Positions 27,330 through 37,696 of a stretch of DNA of 64,000 nucleotides are shown here, piece by piece (the stretch's first letter is position 1; each line of letters starts with the position of its first letter). The DNA lies in the NCBI RefSeq assembly GCF_900290235.1, contig NZ_OLMK01000015.1, positions 81,835-145,834 on the forward strand, given 5' to 3'. The DNA is from Streptomyces sp. MA5143a. GTDB lineage: Bacteria; Actinomycetota; Actinomycetes; Streptomycetales; Streptomycetaceae. Position numbers and translations under genes: made by a program. The notes below the pieces were generated by a model that saw only the letters and a list, made by a program, of their open reading frames with translations, was not told the DNA's origin and searched no databases.

Positions 27330-28247
27330 TCAGAAACGGTACTGCTGTTCGTCGTAGCCGTTGCCGTTCCCCTGGTACGGGTACGACTGGTCCGTCGGGA
27401 GATCCGACCCGAACGGGTCGTCGGTGTTGCGCTGTTGCGGGACCCAGACACCGCCGGGCGGGGTCTCGCCGCCGTACGCGCCGTTGCCGTACTGGTCCTG
27501 CCCGTCGTAACCCTGCTGACCGTACCCCTGCTGGCCGTAGGACGGGTCGTAGGAGGCGGTGGCGTCGTAGGTCTGGGTGCCGATGTACGGGTCGGAGTAG
27601 GCGGCGTACTGCTGCTCGGACTGGTCGTAGCCGTAGCCCTGCTGGTCGTAGCCGTAGTAGGCGAGGGCCTCGTCCTGAGCCTGGTCGGCGTTGGCGTAGG
27701 ACTGGCCCTGGGCCGCCGCGTACGCGTTGTCCTCGCGGTAGACGCCGTAGGTGCTCGTGTCGTCGGGCATGGGTTCCGGCGAGTACACGGTGGCCGCCCC
27801 GGAGGGGGTGGACTTCGGGCGTACGAAGACGTCGTCGTCCTGGTCCAGCGGGTCGTCGTCCTGCTGGTACGTTCCGGCAGTCGAGGGTTGCAGGTCGGAG
27901 ACCTCCAGGGTGGGGTCCTGACGCTCCGGTTCGCCGCCCCGGCGGCGCTTCTTGCCGGGCTTGGCCGCGGGGGCCTCCGCGCCCTCGCCGGAGCGCGGGC
28001 GGACGGCCCAACCCGCCTCGAAACCACGGCGGAACGACAGGGTCACATACGTCTGGCCGACCGCGAAGGCGATCGCGCCGAGGCCGATGACGATCACATT
28101 GGGCATCAGGACGCCGAGGACGACACAGAGGAACCCGACGAAGGCGAGCAGCCTCCACCGCAACCGCGCCTTGTACTGCAGCAGCACCTCACCCAGCAGC
28201 CACAACGCGACGACGCCGAACGCGATGTAGAGGACCGTCCAGCCCAT
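27330..28247 (-). CDS. membrane protein with long Tyr/Gln-rich tail (SepX-like candidate)
   Basis: 305 aa. N-terminal hydrophobic part with two or three helices (about residues 4-22, 32-50 and 52-70), an arginine/lysine-rich stretch (KKRRRGGEPER), then about 200 residues of low-complexity sequence rich in Tyr, Gln, Asp and Gly, including GYGQQGYDGQ-type repeats, predicted to be disordered and cytoplasmic. This layout resembles what I recall of SepX, the actinobacterial divisome-stabilising protein, but I cannot confirm orthology. Followed on the same strand, upstream, by metF with a 55-nt gap. Confidence 0.7.
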   Translation of the reverse strand: MGWTVLYIAFGVVALWLLGEVLLQYKARLRWRLLAFVGFLCVVLGVLMPNVIVIGLGAIAFAVGQTYVTLSFRRGFEAGWAVRPRSGEGAEAPAAKPGKKRRRGGEPERQDPTLEVSDLQPSTAGTYQQDDDPLDQDDDVFVRPKSTPSGAATVYSPEPMPDDTSTYGVYREDNAYAAAQGQSYANADQAQDEALAYYGYDQQGYGYDQSEQQYAAYSDPYIGTQTYDATASYDPSYGQQGYGQQGYDGQDQYGNGAYGGETPPGGVWVPQQRNTDDPFGSDLPTDQSYPYQGNGNGYDEQQYRF

Positions 28248-28302
28248 GTACGCCCCTCTCCCTTGGCCGCTACGCAGTGTGTCGTACGCGAGTGCGACCG
28301 GT

Positions 28303-29235
<933 letters not shown>

Positions 29236-29332
29236 TTAGTCAGGTCGGGGCCGTCCCCCAACCAGAGCACCCCCTTTTGTCCGCTTTATCGGCTCGGGTG
29301 TCCACGCCTTGGACACCGGGCGGCGTGCGGTG

Positions 29333-29995
29333 TCACAGAGCGCGCAGACGCTCGGCGAAGGCCGCCGCCGCGGCCGCGGGATCGTCGGCCTCGGTGATCG
29401 CGCGGACGACGACGACCCGTCGGGCGCCCGCGGCGACGACCTCGTCGAGGTTGCCGAGGTCGATGCCCCCGATGGCGAACCAGGGCCGGTCGGTGCCCAG
29501 CGCGGCGGTGTACCGCACGAGGTCGAGGCCGGGCGCGTGCCGGCCGGGCTTGGTGGGGGTGGGCCAGCAGGGGCCCGTGCAGAAGTAGTCCACGCCCTCC
29601 TGGACGGCGGCCGCCGCGGCCTCCTCCTCGGAGTGCGTGGAGCGGCCGACGAGGACGTCGTCGCCGAGGATCGCGCGGGCGGCGGGCACCGGGAGGTCGC
29701 CCTGGCCGAGGTGCAGGACGTCGGCGCCGCCCGGGTGCGCGGACCGCGAGGCGTGCGCCACGTCGGCCCGGTCGTTCACGGCGAGCAGCTTGCCGTGGAG
29801 GCGGCACTTCTCGGCGAACACCTCCAGGAGCTCCAGCTCCCGTGCCGCCTCCACGCCCTTGTCGCGCAGCTGGACGATGTCCACGCCGGCGCCGAGGACC
29901 GCGTCCAGGAACTCCGGGAGGTCGCCCTGGCGCTCGCGGGCGTCCATGCAGAGGTAGAGACGGGCGTCGGCGAGCCGGGCAGCGGCGTCGGTCAT
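29333..29995 (-). CDS. thiE: thiamine-phosphate synthase
   Basis: Joins HMP-PP and thiazole phosphate to give thiamine phosphate. 220 aa. ThiE motifs: [27 protein letters not shown], the phosphate/pyrophosphate loop [12 protein letters not shown], and AIGGID near the C-terminus. It stands alone on the minus strand, apart from the riboswitch-controlled thiO-thiS-thiG set 2.4 kb away; no TPP aptamer is visible ahead of it. Confidence 0.95.
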   Translation of the reverse strand: MTDAAARLADARLYLCMDARERQGDLPEFLDAVLGAGVDIVQLRDKGVEAARELELLEVFAEKCRLHGKLLAVNDRADVAHASRSAHPGGADVLHLGQGDLPVPAARAILGDDVLVGRSTHSEEEAAAAAVQEGVDYFCTGPCWPTPTKPGRHAPGLDLVRYTAALGTDRPWFAIGGIDLGNLDEVVAAGARRVVVVRAITEADDPAAAAAAFAERLRAL

Positions 29996-30027
29996 CGGTT
30001 GAGTCCCCCGTGGGCGGTGCCATGTCG

Positions 30028-30081
30028 GTGCGGCGCAGGGCAGCCGGGGGCCGAGGTGGCCCCGGCTGCCCCACGCCGCAC
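30028..30081 (-). terminator. large hairpin between the Rv2175c-like gene and thiE
   Basis: Two stacked stems: 8 bp (30028-30035 with 30074-30081) and 12 bp (30038-30049 with 30060-30071), separated by a small internal loop, with a 10-nt apical loop. It lies just past the stop of the Rv2175c-like gene and 33 nt ahead of thiE. Confidence 0.75.
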
Positions 30082-30146
30082 GGTGCTGTTCAGGTGGTGC
30101 GGTGGTACGGGTCCTGCCGGTGGTGCGGCTTCTCAGCCTCCGGTGA

Positions 30147-30512
30147 TCACACGGCGAGCGCCTGGGCCCGGCGCTTCACCTCCGTGCCGCGATTCTCGCT
30201 CAGGGCCTGGGCCGGCGTTCCGGGCAGGCTGGGGTCCGGAGTGAAGAGCCACTCCAGCATCTCTTCGTCGGTGAAGCCGTCGTCCTTCAGCAGGGTCAGG
30301 GTGCCGGTGAGGCCCTTGACCACCTTGTCTCCGTCGATGAAGGCGGCGGGGACGTGCAGCGCGCGGTTCTCACCACGGCGTACGGCGATGAGCTGGCCCT
30401 CCTTGACCAGCTGCCGCACACGGGTCACCTCGACGCCGAGCATCTCGGCGATGTCGGGGAGGGTCAGCCACGCGGGGACGAGAGCATCGATCTTTGCGTC
30501 AATCTCGGTCAC
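30147..30512 (-). CDS. Rv2175c-family winged-helix DNA-binding protein
   Basis: 121 aa. Helix-turn-helix near the N-terminus ([27 protein letters not shown]), then [14 protein letters not shown] and the C-terminal [20 protein letters not shown] segment, all characteristic of the actinobacterial Rv2175c family. In M. tuberculosis Rv2175c is a DNA-binding substrate of the kinase PknL, encoded next door. Here a kinase gene lies 4.2 kb away (34718-36628), separated by thiamine genes, so a similar kinase-substrate link is plausible but inferred. Confidence 0.88.
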   Translation of the reverse strand: MTEIDAKIDALVPAWLTLPDIAEMLGVEVTRVRQLVKEGQLIAVRRGENRALHVPAAFIDGDKVVKGLTGTLTLLKDDGFTDEEMLEWLFTPDPSLPGTPAQALSENRGTEVKRRAQALAV

Positions 30513-30563
30513 GTCACCAAGACTGCCATCTGGGACTGACAGTGGGTAGCCGAGCGGGGCCCT

Positions 30564-30583
30564 CCGGGGGGCGCACCCCCCGG
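30564..30583 (-). terminator. hairpin after the ferredoxin-reductase-like gene
   Basis: 8-bp G/C stem (arm CCGGGGGG, 30564-30571 with 30576-30583) and 4-nt loop, 26 nt beyond the stop of the minus-strand oxidoreductase gene. Confidence 0.65.
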
Positions 30584-30608
30584 GCGGGGGCGGCGCGGAG
30601 CCGCTGTG

Positions 30609-31838
30609 CTAGGCAGTGGCCGCCTTCAGGGGTCTCGACGGGTCCGCGAGCAGGGCGGGGTTCATCGGGGTGCCCGCCTCGATGAGGCGGCGGCCCTGGG
30701 CCAGGTCCCTCGGCCGGCCGACGGCGAGCAGGGCGACCAGGCGGTCCTCGCGCAGCCAGCACACCGTCCAGGCGGCGCCCGCGGGGTCCCCGCGCCGGAC
30801 CATGGTGTCGGCGGCGGGGTGGTGCCCCGCGTACTGGACGAACCGGCCGAACTGCTCCGACCAGAAGTACGGGACGGGGTCGTAGGGCTCGGGCGTCTCG
30901 CCGATGATGTTCGCGGCGACCGTCCGGGGGCCCTGGAGGGCGTTGTCCCAGTGATGGACCAGGAGGCGCTCGCCGTAGCGGCCCGAGGGGAACGACGCGC
31001 AGTCGCCCACCGCGTAGACGTCCGGCGCGGAGGTGCGCAGGTGGTCGTCGGCGACCACCTCCCCGCGCCGGCCCAGTGCGATGCCGGAGTCCCTCAGCCA
31101 GGCCGTCGCGGGGCGTGCCCCGATGCCGACGACCACGGCACCGGCCGAGATCCGGGAGCCGTCGTCCAGGACGACCGTGCCCGGCTCGACGCGCTCCACG
31201 CGCGCGTGGGTCCGCAGTGTGGTGCCGCTGTCGGCGTACCAGGCGGTCATCGGCGCGGCCACCTCGGCGGGCAGCGCCCCGGCCAGCGGCCGGTCGGCGG
31301 CCTCCACGACGGTGACCGCGCAACCCGCCTCCCGCGCGGCGGTGGCGAACTCGGCGCCGATCCAGCCGGCGCCCACGACGACGATGTCGTGCTGCTCGGC
31401 CAGGACGGGGCGCAGCCGCTCGGCGTCGTCCAGGGTGCGCAGCAGATGCACGCCGGGCACGCCCTCCGTGCCGGGCAGCCGGATCGGTTCGGCGCCGGTG
31501 GCGAGGACCAGGAGGTCGTACGGAACGGCTCCGGCGGCGGTGTCCAGTTCGTGCTCGCCGGGGCGGACGCCCAGGACCTCGCGGCCGAGCCGGAGTTCGA
31601 TGCCGAGCGCCTCGAAGTCGACGTCGAACGCGGAGTCCTCGGCCTTGCCGAGCAGGACGGCCTTGGACAGGGGCGGCCGGTCGTACGGCTGGTGGGGCTC
31701 GGCGCCGATCAGCGTCACCTCGCCGGAGAAGCCCTGTTCGCGCAGGGCGACCGCGGTCTGCACCCCGGCCATGCCCGCACCCACGACGACGACCCGGCGC
31801 GCCGTCGTCCCTCCCGCTGCCCGTGTCTGCTCGTTCAC
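30609..31838 (-). CDS. FAD/NAD(P)-dependent ferredoxin-reductase-like oxidoreductase
   Basis: 409 aa from GTG 31838 (VNEQTRAAGG). N-terminal FAD motif VVVVGAGMAGVQTAVAL, PYDRPPLSK as in rhodocoxin/putidaredoxin reductases, second nucleotide motif IVVVGAGWIGAEFA, and VYAVGDCAS. The C-terminal reductase-type domain (HWDNALQGPRTVAANI) is present. TATGGT lies 6 nt ahead of the start with CTGACT 18 nt further up, a good promoter for a leaderless transcript. No ferredoxin or P450 gene is adjacent, so its electron partner is unknown. Confidence 0.88.
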   Translation of the reverse strand: MNEQTRAAGGTTARRVVVVGAGMAGVQTAVALREQGFSGEVTLIGAEPHQPYDRPPLSKAVLLGKAEDSAFDVDFEALGIELRLGREVLGVRPGEHELDTAAGAVPYDLLVLATGAEPIRLPGTEGVPGVHLLRTLDDAERLRPVLAEQHDIVVVGAGWIGAEFATAAREAGCAVTVVEAADRPLAGALPAEVAAPMTAWYADSGTTLRTHARVERVEPGTVVLDDGSRISAGAVVVGIGARPATAWLRDSGIALGRRGEVVADDHLRTSAPDVYAVGDCASFPSGRYGERLLVHHWDNALQGPRTVAANIIGETPEPYDPVPYFWSEQFGRFVQYAGHHPAADTMVRRGDPAGAAWTVCWLREDRLVALLAVGRPRDLAQGRRLIEAGTPMNPALLADPSRPLKAATA

Positions 31839-31848
31839 CTGATCACCA

Positions 31849-31878
31849 TAGACAACTGACGATCCGTCAGTCAGCGGT
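31849..31878 (-). promoter_or_regulatory. promoter of the ferredoxin-reductase-like gene
   Basis: On the minus strand a -35-like CTGACT and a -10-like TATGGT are separated by 18 nt, and the GTG start follows 6 nt later. An inverted repeat CTGACG-3 nt-CGTCAG (31856-31870) overlaps the spacer and could be an operator. Confidence 0.5.
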
Positions 31879-32251
31879 CGTACGCCGTGACCTGCTCCAC
31901 GGCGCCGTCCGCCGTCCCGATCTGCTCCACCGTGCTCGTCCCGCTGCCCTGCCTCGACTCCCACTCCCAGGTCTCCTCCAGCCGCACTCGCCCGTCGGGC
32001 AGCTCGACCACCAGGGACACGCAGTGCCCCGACGCGGTCGTCCCGTCGGTCCGCAGCTGGACGTAACGGAAGTCCAGCCGGTCACCCTCACGGGTACCCA
32101 GGAGGTGGCCGCGTACGACGTCGCCGCCCGCGTAGTCGGCCCAGATCTCGCCGTCCTTCTCGTGGTACGCGAAGCGTGTGCGGGTGCCGACCTGACCTGG
32201 GGCCTGGTCGGCCACGGGGGCGAGGACGAGTCCGTCGAGCGAGCGGGCCAT
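31871..32251 (-). CDS. conserved hypothetical protein (small beta-rich family)
   Basis: 126 aa from ATG 32251 (GGAG 9 nt upstream; the frame is open to 32284). The pattern IWADYAGGDVVRGHLLG, LDFRYVQLRTDG, GHCVS and LEETWEWES belongs to a widespread small family of unknown function, sometimes mislabelled N-acetylglutamate synthase; it looks like a one-domain beta-barrel. Divergent from thiO. Function not assignable. Confidence 0.7.
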   Translation of the reverse strand: MARSLDGLVLAPVADQAPGQVGTRTRFAYHEKDGEIWADYAGGDVVRGHLLGTREGDRLDFRYVQLRTDGTTASGHCVSLVVELPDGRVRLEETWEWESRQGSGTSTVEQIGTADGAVEQVTAYDR

Positions 32252-32265
32252 GGCGGGAGGCTCCC

Positions 32266-32294
32266 TTACTGAGCGATACGGCACGGGCTAGGGT
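32266..32294 (+). promoter_or_regulatory. putative promoter of the thiO-thiS-thiG operon
   Basis: TTACTG at 32266-32271 and TAGGGT at 32289-32294 are separated by 17 nt and lie just ahead of the TPP aptamer, placing a start site near 32301. Confidence 0.4.
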
Positions 32295-32308
32295 GGGCCA
32301 CCGTAGAG

Positions 32309-32400
32309 CACTCGCGGGAGCCCGGACGCACCGGGCTGAGAGGGAGGCTGGCGGCCTCCGACCGTACGAACCTGATCCGGGTCATGCCGGCGAAGGGAGG
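32309..32400 (+). ncRNA. TPP riboswitch (thi box)
   Basis: The conserved thi-box core is clear: CTGAGAGGGAGG (32336-32347), a hairpin GGCTGGCGGCC, then ACCGTACGAACCTGATCC (32361-32378) and the closing GCCGGCGAAGGGA. The aptamer ends about a dozen nt before the thiO ATG, so TPP binding probably masks its ribosome-binding site (AAGGGAGGGG, 32393-32402) and shuts down thiO-thiS-thiG. Confidence 0.93.
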
Positions 32401-32412
32401 GGCTGGACGCCC

Positions 32413-33588
32413 ATGTCGCGTACGCACACCTCAGACGTCCTCGTCGTGGGGGGCGGGATCATCGGGCTGGTCACGGCCTGGCGGGCCGCCCAGCGCGGGT
32501 TCACCACCACCGTCGTGGATCCCGGGCCCGGCGGCGGGGCGGCCCAGGTGGCGGCCGGGATGCTCGCCGCGGTCACGGAACTGCACTACGGCGAGCAGAC
32601 ACTGCTGGGGCTCAACCTGGAGTCCGCGCGCCGCTATCCCGACTTCGCCGCCGAGCTGACCGGGGCGACCGGCCTCGACCTCGGCTACCGCCGCTCCGGG
32701 ACGCTCGCCGTCGCCCTCGACGCCGACGACCGGGCCCATTTGCGTGAACTGCACGCCCTGCAACGCCGTTCGGGCCTGGAGTCGGAGTGGCTGAACGGCC
32801 GCGAGTGCCGCCGTCTGGAGCCGATGCTGGCGCCGGGCGTGCGCGGCGGGCTGCGGGTCGACGGGGACCACCAGATCGACCCGAGGCGGCTCTCCAGGGC
32901 CCTCGTCACGGCCTGCGAGCGGGCCGGGGTCGTGTTCCACCGGGCCCGGGCCGAGGAGCTCTCCGTGGTGCGGGGACGGGCCGCCGGGGTCAGGACCGAC
33001 GACGGCGCCGTGCTGACCGCGGGGCGTGTCGTCCTGGCGGGGGGCAGCCACAGCGGGCGGCTCGCCGGTGTCCCCGACGACGTGCTGCCGCCGGTGCGGC
33101 CCGTGAAGGGTCAGGTGCTGCGGCTGACGGTGCCGGAGCGGTACGCGCCCTTCCTGACCCGGACCGTGCGGGCCGTGGTCCGCGGCAGCCACGTCTACCT
33201 GGTGCCGCGCGAGAACGGCGAACTCGTCGTCGGCGCCACCAGCGAGGAGCTCGGCTGGGACACCACGGTCACCGCGGGCGGGGTGTACGAACTGCTGCGG
33301 GACGCCCATGAACTCGTCCCCGGCATCACCGAGCTCCCGCTCACCGAGACCCGCGCGGGACTGCGCCCCGGCTCCCCCGACAACGCCCCGCTCCTCGGCC
33401 CCACCGAACTCGACGGCCTGCTCCTCGCGACGGGCCACTACCGCAACGGGGTCCTCCTCACCCCGATCACCGGCGACGTCCTGGCCCATGTCCTGACCAG
33501 CGGGGAACTGCCCGAGGTCGCACGGGACTTCACACCGCTGCGCTTCCGGGCCGGCGCGCCCAGGGAACTCTCGGAGCAGCCCGTATGA
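32413..33588 (+). CDS. thiO: glycine oxidase ThiO
   Basis: FAD enzyme that oxidises glycine to dehydroglycine for thiazole synthesis. 391 aa from ATG 32413, directly after the TPP aptamer. FAD-binding GGGIIG (residues 13-18), then GGAAQVAAGMLAAVTE, and the C-terminal ETRAGLRPGSPDNAPLLG and ATGHYRNGVLLTP segments of the DAO family. The stop overlaps the thiS ATG by 4 nt. Confidence 0.95.
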   Translation: MSRTHTSDVLVVGGGIIGLVTAWRAAQRGFTTTVVDPGPGGGAAQVAAGMLAAVTELHYGEQTLLGLNLESARRYPDFAAELTGATGLDLGYRRSGTLAVALDADDRAHLRELHALQRRSGLESEWLNGRECRRLEPMLAPGVRGGLRVDGDHQIDPRRLSRALVTACERAGVVFHRARAEELSVVRGRAAGVRTDDGAVLTAGRVVLAGGSHSGRLAGVPDDVLPPVRPVKGQVLRLTVPERYAPFLTRTVRAVVRGSHVYLVPRENGELVVGATSEELGWDTTVTAGGVYELLRDAHELVPGITELPLTETRAGLRPGSPDNAPLLGPTELDGLLLATGHYRNGVLLTPITGDVLAHVLTSGELPEVARDFTPLRFRAGAPRELSEQPV

Positions 33589-33812
33589 GCGCCGTGGACC
33601 GCGCCGACGCCCTGGCCGTCCTCGTCAACGGGGAGCCCCGGCGGGTCGCCCCCGGCACCGCCCTCGACGCGCTCGTCCTGACGCTCGCCCCGTCCCCGTC
33701 CGGGGTCGCCGCCGCGCTCAACGAAACCGTCGTCCCGCGCGCGCAGTGGCCGTCGACGCTCCTCTCCGAGGGAGACCGCGTCGAGGTCCTGACCGCCGTC
33801 CAAGGAGGCTGA
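33585..33812 (+). CDS. thiS: sulfur carrier protein ThiS
   Basis: 75-aa ubiquitin-like sulfur carrier; ends in the required Gly-Gly (TAVQGG), which is thiocarboxylated and gives sulfur to the thiazole. N-terminal VLVNGEPRRV and central VAAALNETVVPRAQW are typical. Overlaps thiO by ATGA and is 3 nt from thiG. Confidence 0.93.
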   Translation: MSAVDRADALAVLVNGEPRRVAPGTALDALVLTLAPSPSGVAAALNETVVPRAQWPSTLLSEGDRVEVLTAVQGG

Positions 33813-34610
<798 letters not shown>

Positions 34611-34717
34611 ACGCCGGTCGCCCGTCCGGGCGCGGGACGGTCACAGGTCTGCTGCAGTCCGTCCCCGTCGCCCCGCAACGGGTGGGGGTGTCCGTGGCGG
34701 CTCGTAGACTCACCTGC

Positions 34718-36628
34718 GTGGACACGACCCTTCAGGACCCGCTTGTCGGCCAGGTGCTCGACGGCCGGTATCGAGTCGAGGCGCGGATCGCGGTCGGCGG
34801 GATGGCCACGGTCTACCGGGCCGTGGACACCCGCCTGGACCGGGTGCTCGCGCTCAAGGTGATGCATCCGACGCTGGCCGCGGACGGTTCGTTCGTGGAG
34901 CGGTTCATCCGCGAGGCCAAGTCGGTGGCGCGGCTCTCCCACCCGAACGTGGTGGGGGTCTACGACCAGGGCACCGACGGGTCGTACGTCTATCTGGCCA
35001 TGGAGTACGTCGCCGGGTGCACCCTGCGGGACGTGCTGCGCGAGCGCGGCGCCCTGCAGCCGCGGGCCGCGCTGGACATCCTGGAGCCGATCCTCGCCGC
35101 CCTGGGCGCCGCCCACCGCGCCGGTTTCGTGCACCGCGACATGAAGCCGGAGAACGTCCTGATCGGCGACGACGGCCGGGTCAAGGTCGCCGACTTCGGG
35201 CTGGTCCGCTCCGTGGACACCGTCACCAGCACCACGGGCACCGTGCTCGGCACCGTGGCCTATCTGGCCCCGGAGCAGCTGGAGCACGGCACGACCGACA
35301 CCCGCGTCGACGTGTACGCGTGCGGGGTGATGCTCTACGAGATGCTCACCGGCGGCAAGCCCCACGGCGGGGACACCCCCGCGCAGGTGCTCTACCACGC
35401 GCTGAACGACGACGTGCCGCCGCCGTCGGCCGCCGTGCCCGGCCTGCCGTACGAGCTGGACGAGCTGGTCGCCTCGGCGACCGCCCGCCGTCCGGAGCTG
35501 CGGCCGTACGACGCGGTCGCGCTGCTCGCGCAGACGCTTCAGGCCCGGTCCGCGCTGAGCGTCGAGCAGTTGGACGCGGTGCCGCCGCAGGCCAGAACCG
35601 CCGGGCACGACAACGCGGAGGACCGCACGAGCGTCATCCCGCGGTCGCTGACCGTGTCCCGTTCGGCGGGGCTCGACGAGATGAACCGCACGAGCCGGTT
35701 CGAGACGTCCTCGCCGCCGCCCCGGCGCCCCGGCGGCCGGACCGCGCCCAGGCGGGGCCTGCTCACGATCGTGGCCGCCGTGCTGCTCGTCCTCGGTGTG
35801 GGCGGGGGCATCTGGTACATCAACTCGGGCCAGTTCACGAGGGTCCCGGCGGTGCTGGCCCAGTCGGAGGCCGTCGCGACGAAGCGGATCCAGGGTGCCG
35901 GGCTCGGCGTCAAGGTCGAGCGCGCGTTCAGCGACACCGTCAAGCGGGGCGAGGTGATCCGCACGCACCCGGAGCCGGGCGACCGCATCCGGGACAACGA
36001 CACGGTCACGCTGACGATCTCCAAGGGCCCCGAGACCGTGGCGCTGCCCGATCTGAAGGGCTACCGGCTGGACAAGGCGAAGGCCCGGCTCAAGAGCGAC
36101 GGGCTGGAACCGGGCCTCGTGACGCGGGAGTTCAGCGACGAGGTCATCCGGGGTCAGGTGATCCGCACCGAGCCGGGCGCCGGGACCAAGGTGTCCTCGG
36201 GTTCGGCGGTCGCGCTCGTGGTCAGCCGGGGTGCCCCGGTGGAGATCCCGGACGTGGCCGGCTCCTCGGTCGAGGACGCCACCGCCGCGCTGGAGGACGA
36301 GGGTCTGAAGGTGGAGATCGCCTCGCAGCGGGTCAACTCCGAGTTCGACAAGGGCATGGTCGCCGAGATGTCCCCGGGCGCGGGCAAGCAGGCCGGGACG
36401 GGCGACACGGTCACGCTGACGCTGTCCAAGGGTCCCGAGATGATCGAGGTCCCGGACGTCGTGGGCGACAGCGTCGACGACGCCAGGCGGAAGCTGGAGG
36501 ACGCGGGCTTCGAGGTCGACGAGGACCGGGGTCTCCTCGGTCTCTTCGGCGACGAGGTCAAGGGCCAGTCGGTGGACGGCGGCGAGACGGCCCCCAAGGG
36601 GTCGACGATCACCATCGAGATCGGCTGA
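34718..36628 (+). CDS. Ser/Thr protein kinase with four PASTA domains
   Basis: 636 aa from GTG 34718 (VDTTLQDP); an open frame reaching upstream to 33746 is only an overlap with thiG. Kinase domain residues 10-275: GGMATVYRAV loop, Lys47 (ALKVM), HRD 139-141, DFG 159-161, APE 184-186. Juxtamembrane Ser/Thr-rich linker, one membrane helix about 347-368, then four extracellular PASTA repeats (about 373-636) that bind peptidoglycan fragments in homologues. TAGACT 7 nt upstream suggests a leaderless mRNA. Location matches PkaF/SCO2110 as I remember it, and PknL in mycobacteria. Confidence 0.93.
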   Translation: MDTTLQDPLVGQVLDGRYRVEARIAVGGMATVYRAVDTRLDRVLALKVMHPTLAADGSFVERFIREAKSVARLSHPNVVGVYDQGTDGSYVYLAMEYVAGCTLRDVLRERGALQPRAALDILEPILAALGAAHRAGFVHRDMKPENVLIGDDGRVKVADFGLVRSVDTVTSTTGTVLGTVAYLAPEQLEHGTTDTRVDVYACGVMLYEMLTGGKPHGGDTPAQVLYHALNDDVPPPSAAVPGLPYELDELVASATARRPELRPYDAVALLAQTLQARSALSVEQLDAVPPQARTAGHDNAEDRTSVIPRSLTVSRSAGLDEMNRTSRFETSSPPPRRPGGRTAPRRGLLTIVAAVLLVLGVGGGIWYINSGQFTRVPAVLAQSEAVATKRIQGAGLGVKVERAFSDTVKRGEVIRTHPEPGDRIRDNDTVTLTISKGPETVALPDLKGYRLDKAKARLKSDGLEPGLVTREFSDEVIRGQVIRTEPGAGTKVSSGSAVALVVSRGAPVEIPDVAGSSVEDATAALEDEGLKVEIASQRVNSEFDKGMVAEMSPGAGKQAGTGDTVTLTLSKGPEMIEVPDVVGDSVDDARRKLEDAGFEVDEDRGLLGLFGDEVKGQSVDGGETAPKGSTITIEIG

Positions 36629-36732
36629 CCCGGTTCACCACGGTCGGGGCCCCGGGGTCTGTGCCTCATGGTCGGGGCCCCGGGACACCATCCGCCGTCC
36701 GGGTGGTCTCCTCCGCATGACACCCTTGTGCG

Positions 36733-37674
36733 GTGAGTACTGAGCAGTCCCCCGGTCGCCCCGGCGCCTCCGCCCCCGCGTCCGCTCCCCTCTCCTCCCC
36801 CGCCCCCGTGTCCGGGCCCGCGCGCAACCCCGTCGGCGGGCATGTGCCCGTCGCCGGCGGGCTGCACTCCGTGGGGCTCACCTACGCCCGTGATCTCCAG
36901 GCCGAGACCGTGCAGGTCTTCGTGGCGAACCCGCGGGGCTGGGCCACACCCGTCGGGAACCCGCGGCAGGACGAGGAGTTCCGGGCGGCCTGCGCGGCCG
37001 AGTCGATCCCCGCGTACGTGCACGCCCCGTATCTGATCAACTTCGGCTCGCACACCGAGGCGACGGTCGAGAAGTCCGTGGAGTCGCTGCGGCACTCGCT
37101 GCGCCGGGGCCGGGAGATCGGCGCCCTCGGCGTGGTCGTGCACACCGGGAGCGCGACCGGCGGCCGGGACCGTGAGGTCGCGCTGAAGCAGGTGCGCACA
37201 CACCTCCTGCCGCTGCTGGACGAGCTCACCCACGACGACGACCCGTATCTGCTGCTGGAGTCGACCGCCGGCCAGGGCTCCTCCCTGTGCTCCCGCACCT
37301 GGGACTTCGGCCCGTACTTCGAGGCGCTGGACAGCCACCCGAAGCTCGGCGTCTGCCTGGACACCTGCCACATCTTCGCGGCGGGCCACGACCTGACCGG
37401 CCCCGACGGCATGCACCGGACGCTGGACCTGCTGGTGGACACCGTCGGCGAGGGACGGCTGAAACTGATCCACGCCAACGACTCCAAGGACGTCGTCGGC
37501 GCCCACAAGGACCGTCACGAGAACATCGGCTCCGGCCACATCGGCGAGGACCCGTTCCGCGCGCTGATGACCCACCCCGCCACCGAGGGCGTCCCCCTGA
37601 TCATCGAGACCCCCGGCGGCAAGGAGGGTCACGCGGCGGACGTGGAACGTCTGAAGAAGCTCCGCGACGGCTGA
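36733..37674 (+). CDS. nfo: endonuclease IV (AP endonuclease)
   Basis: Cuts DNA 5' of abasic sites in base-excision repair. 313 aa from GTG 36733. The first 35 residues are Ala/Pro/Ser-rich and not conserved; a start further in is possible. TIM-barrel metal-site motifs: YVHAPYLINFGS, VVVHTGS, LLLESTAGQGSS, VCLDTCHIFAAGHD, LIHANDSKDVVGAHKDRHENIGSG (split here by metal His residues), and PLIIETPGGK. Weak or no ribosome-binding site at the GTG. Confidence 0.9.
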   Translation: MSTEQSPGRPGASAPASAPLSSPAPVSGPARNPVGGHVPVAGGLHSVGLTYARDLQAETVQVFVANPRGWATPVGNPRQDEEFRAACAAESIPAYVHAPYLINFGSHTEATVEKSVESLRHSLRRGREIGALGVVVHTGSATGGRDREVALKQVRTHLLPLLDELTHDDDPYLLLESTAGQGSSLCSRTWDFGPYFEALDSHPKLGVCLDTCHIFAAGHDLTGPDGMHRTLDLLVDTVGEGRLKLIHANDSKDVVGAHKDRHENIGSGHIGEDPFRALMTHPATEGVPLIIETPGGKEGHAADVERLKKLRDG

Positions 37675-37696
37675 GACGGCGAGACACCGGGCCCGG

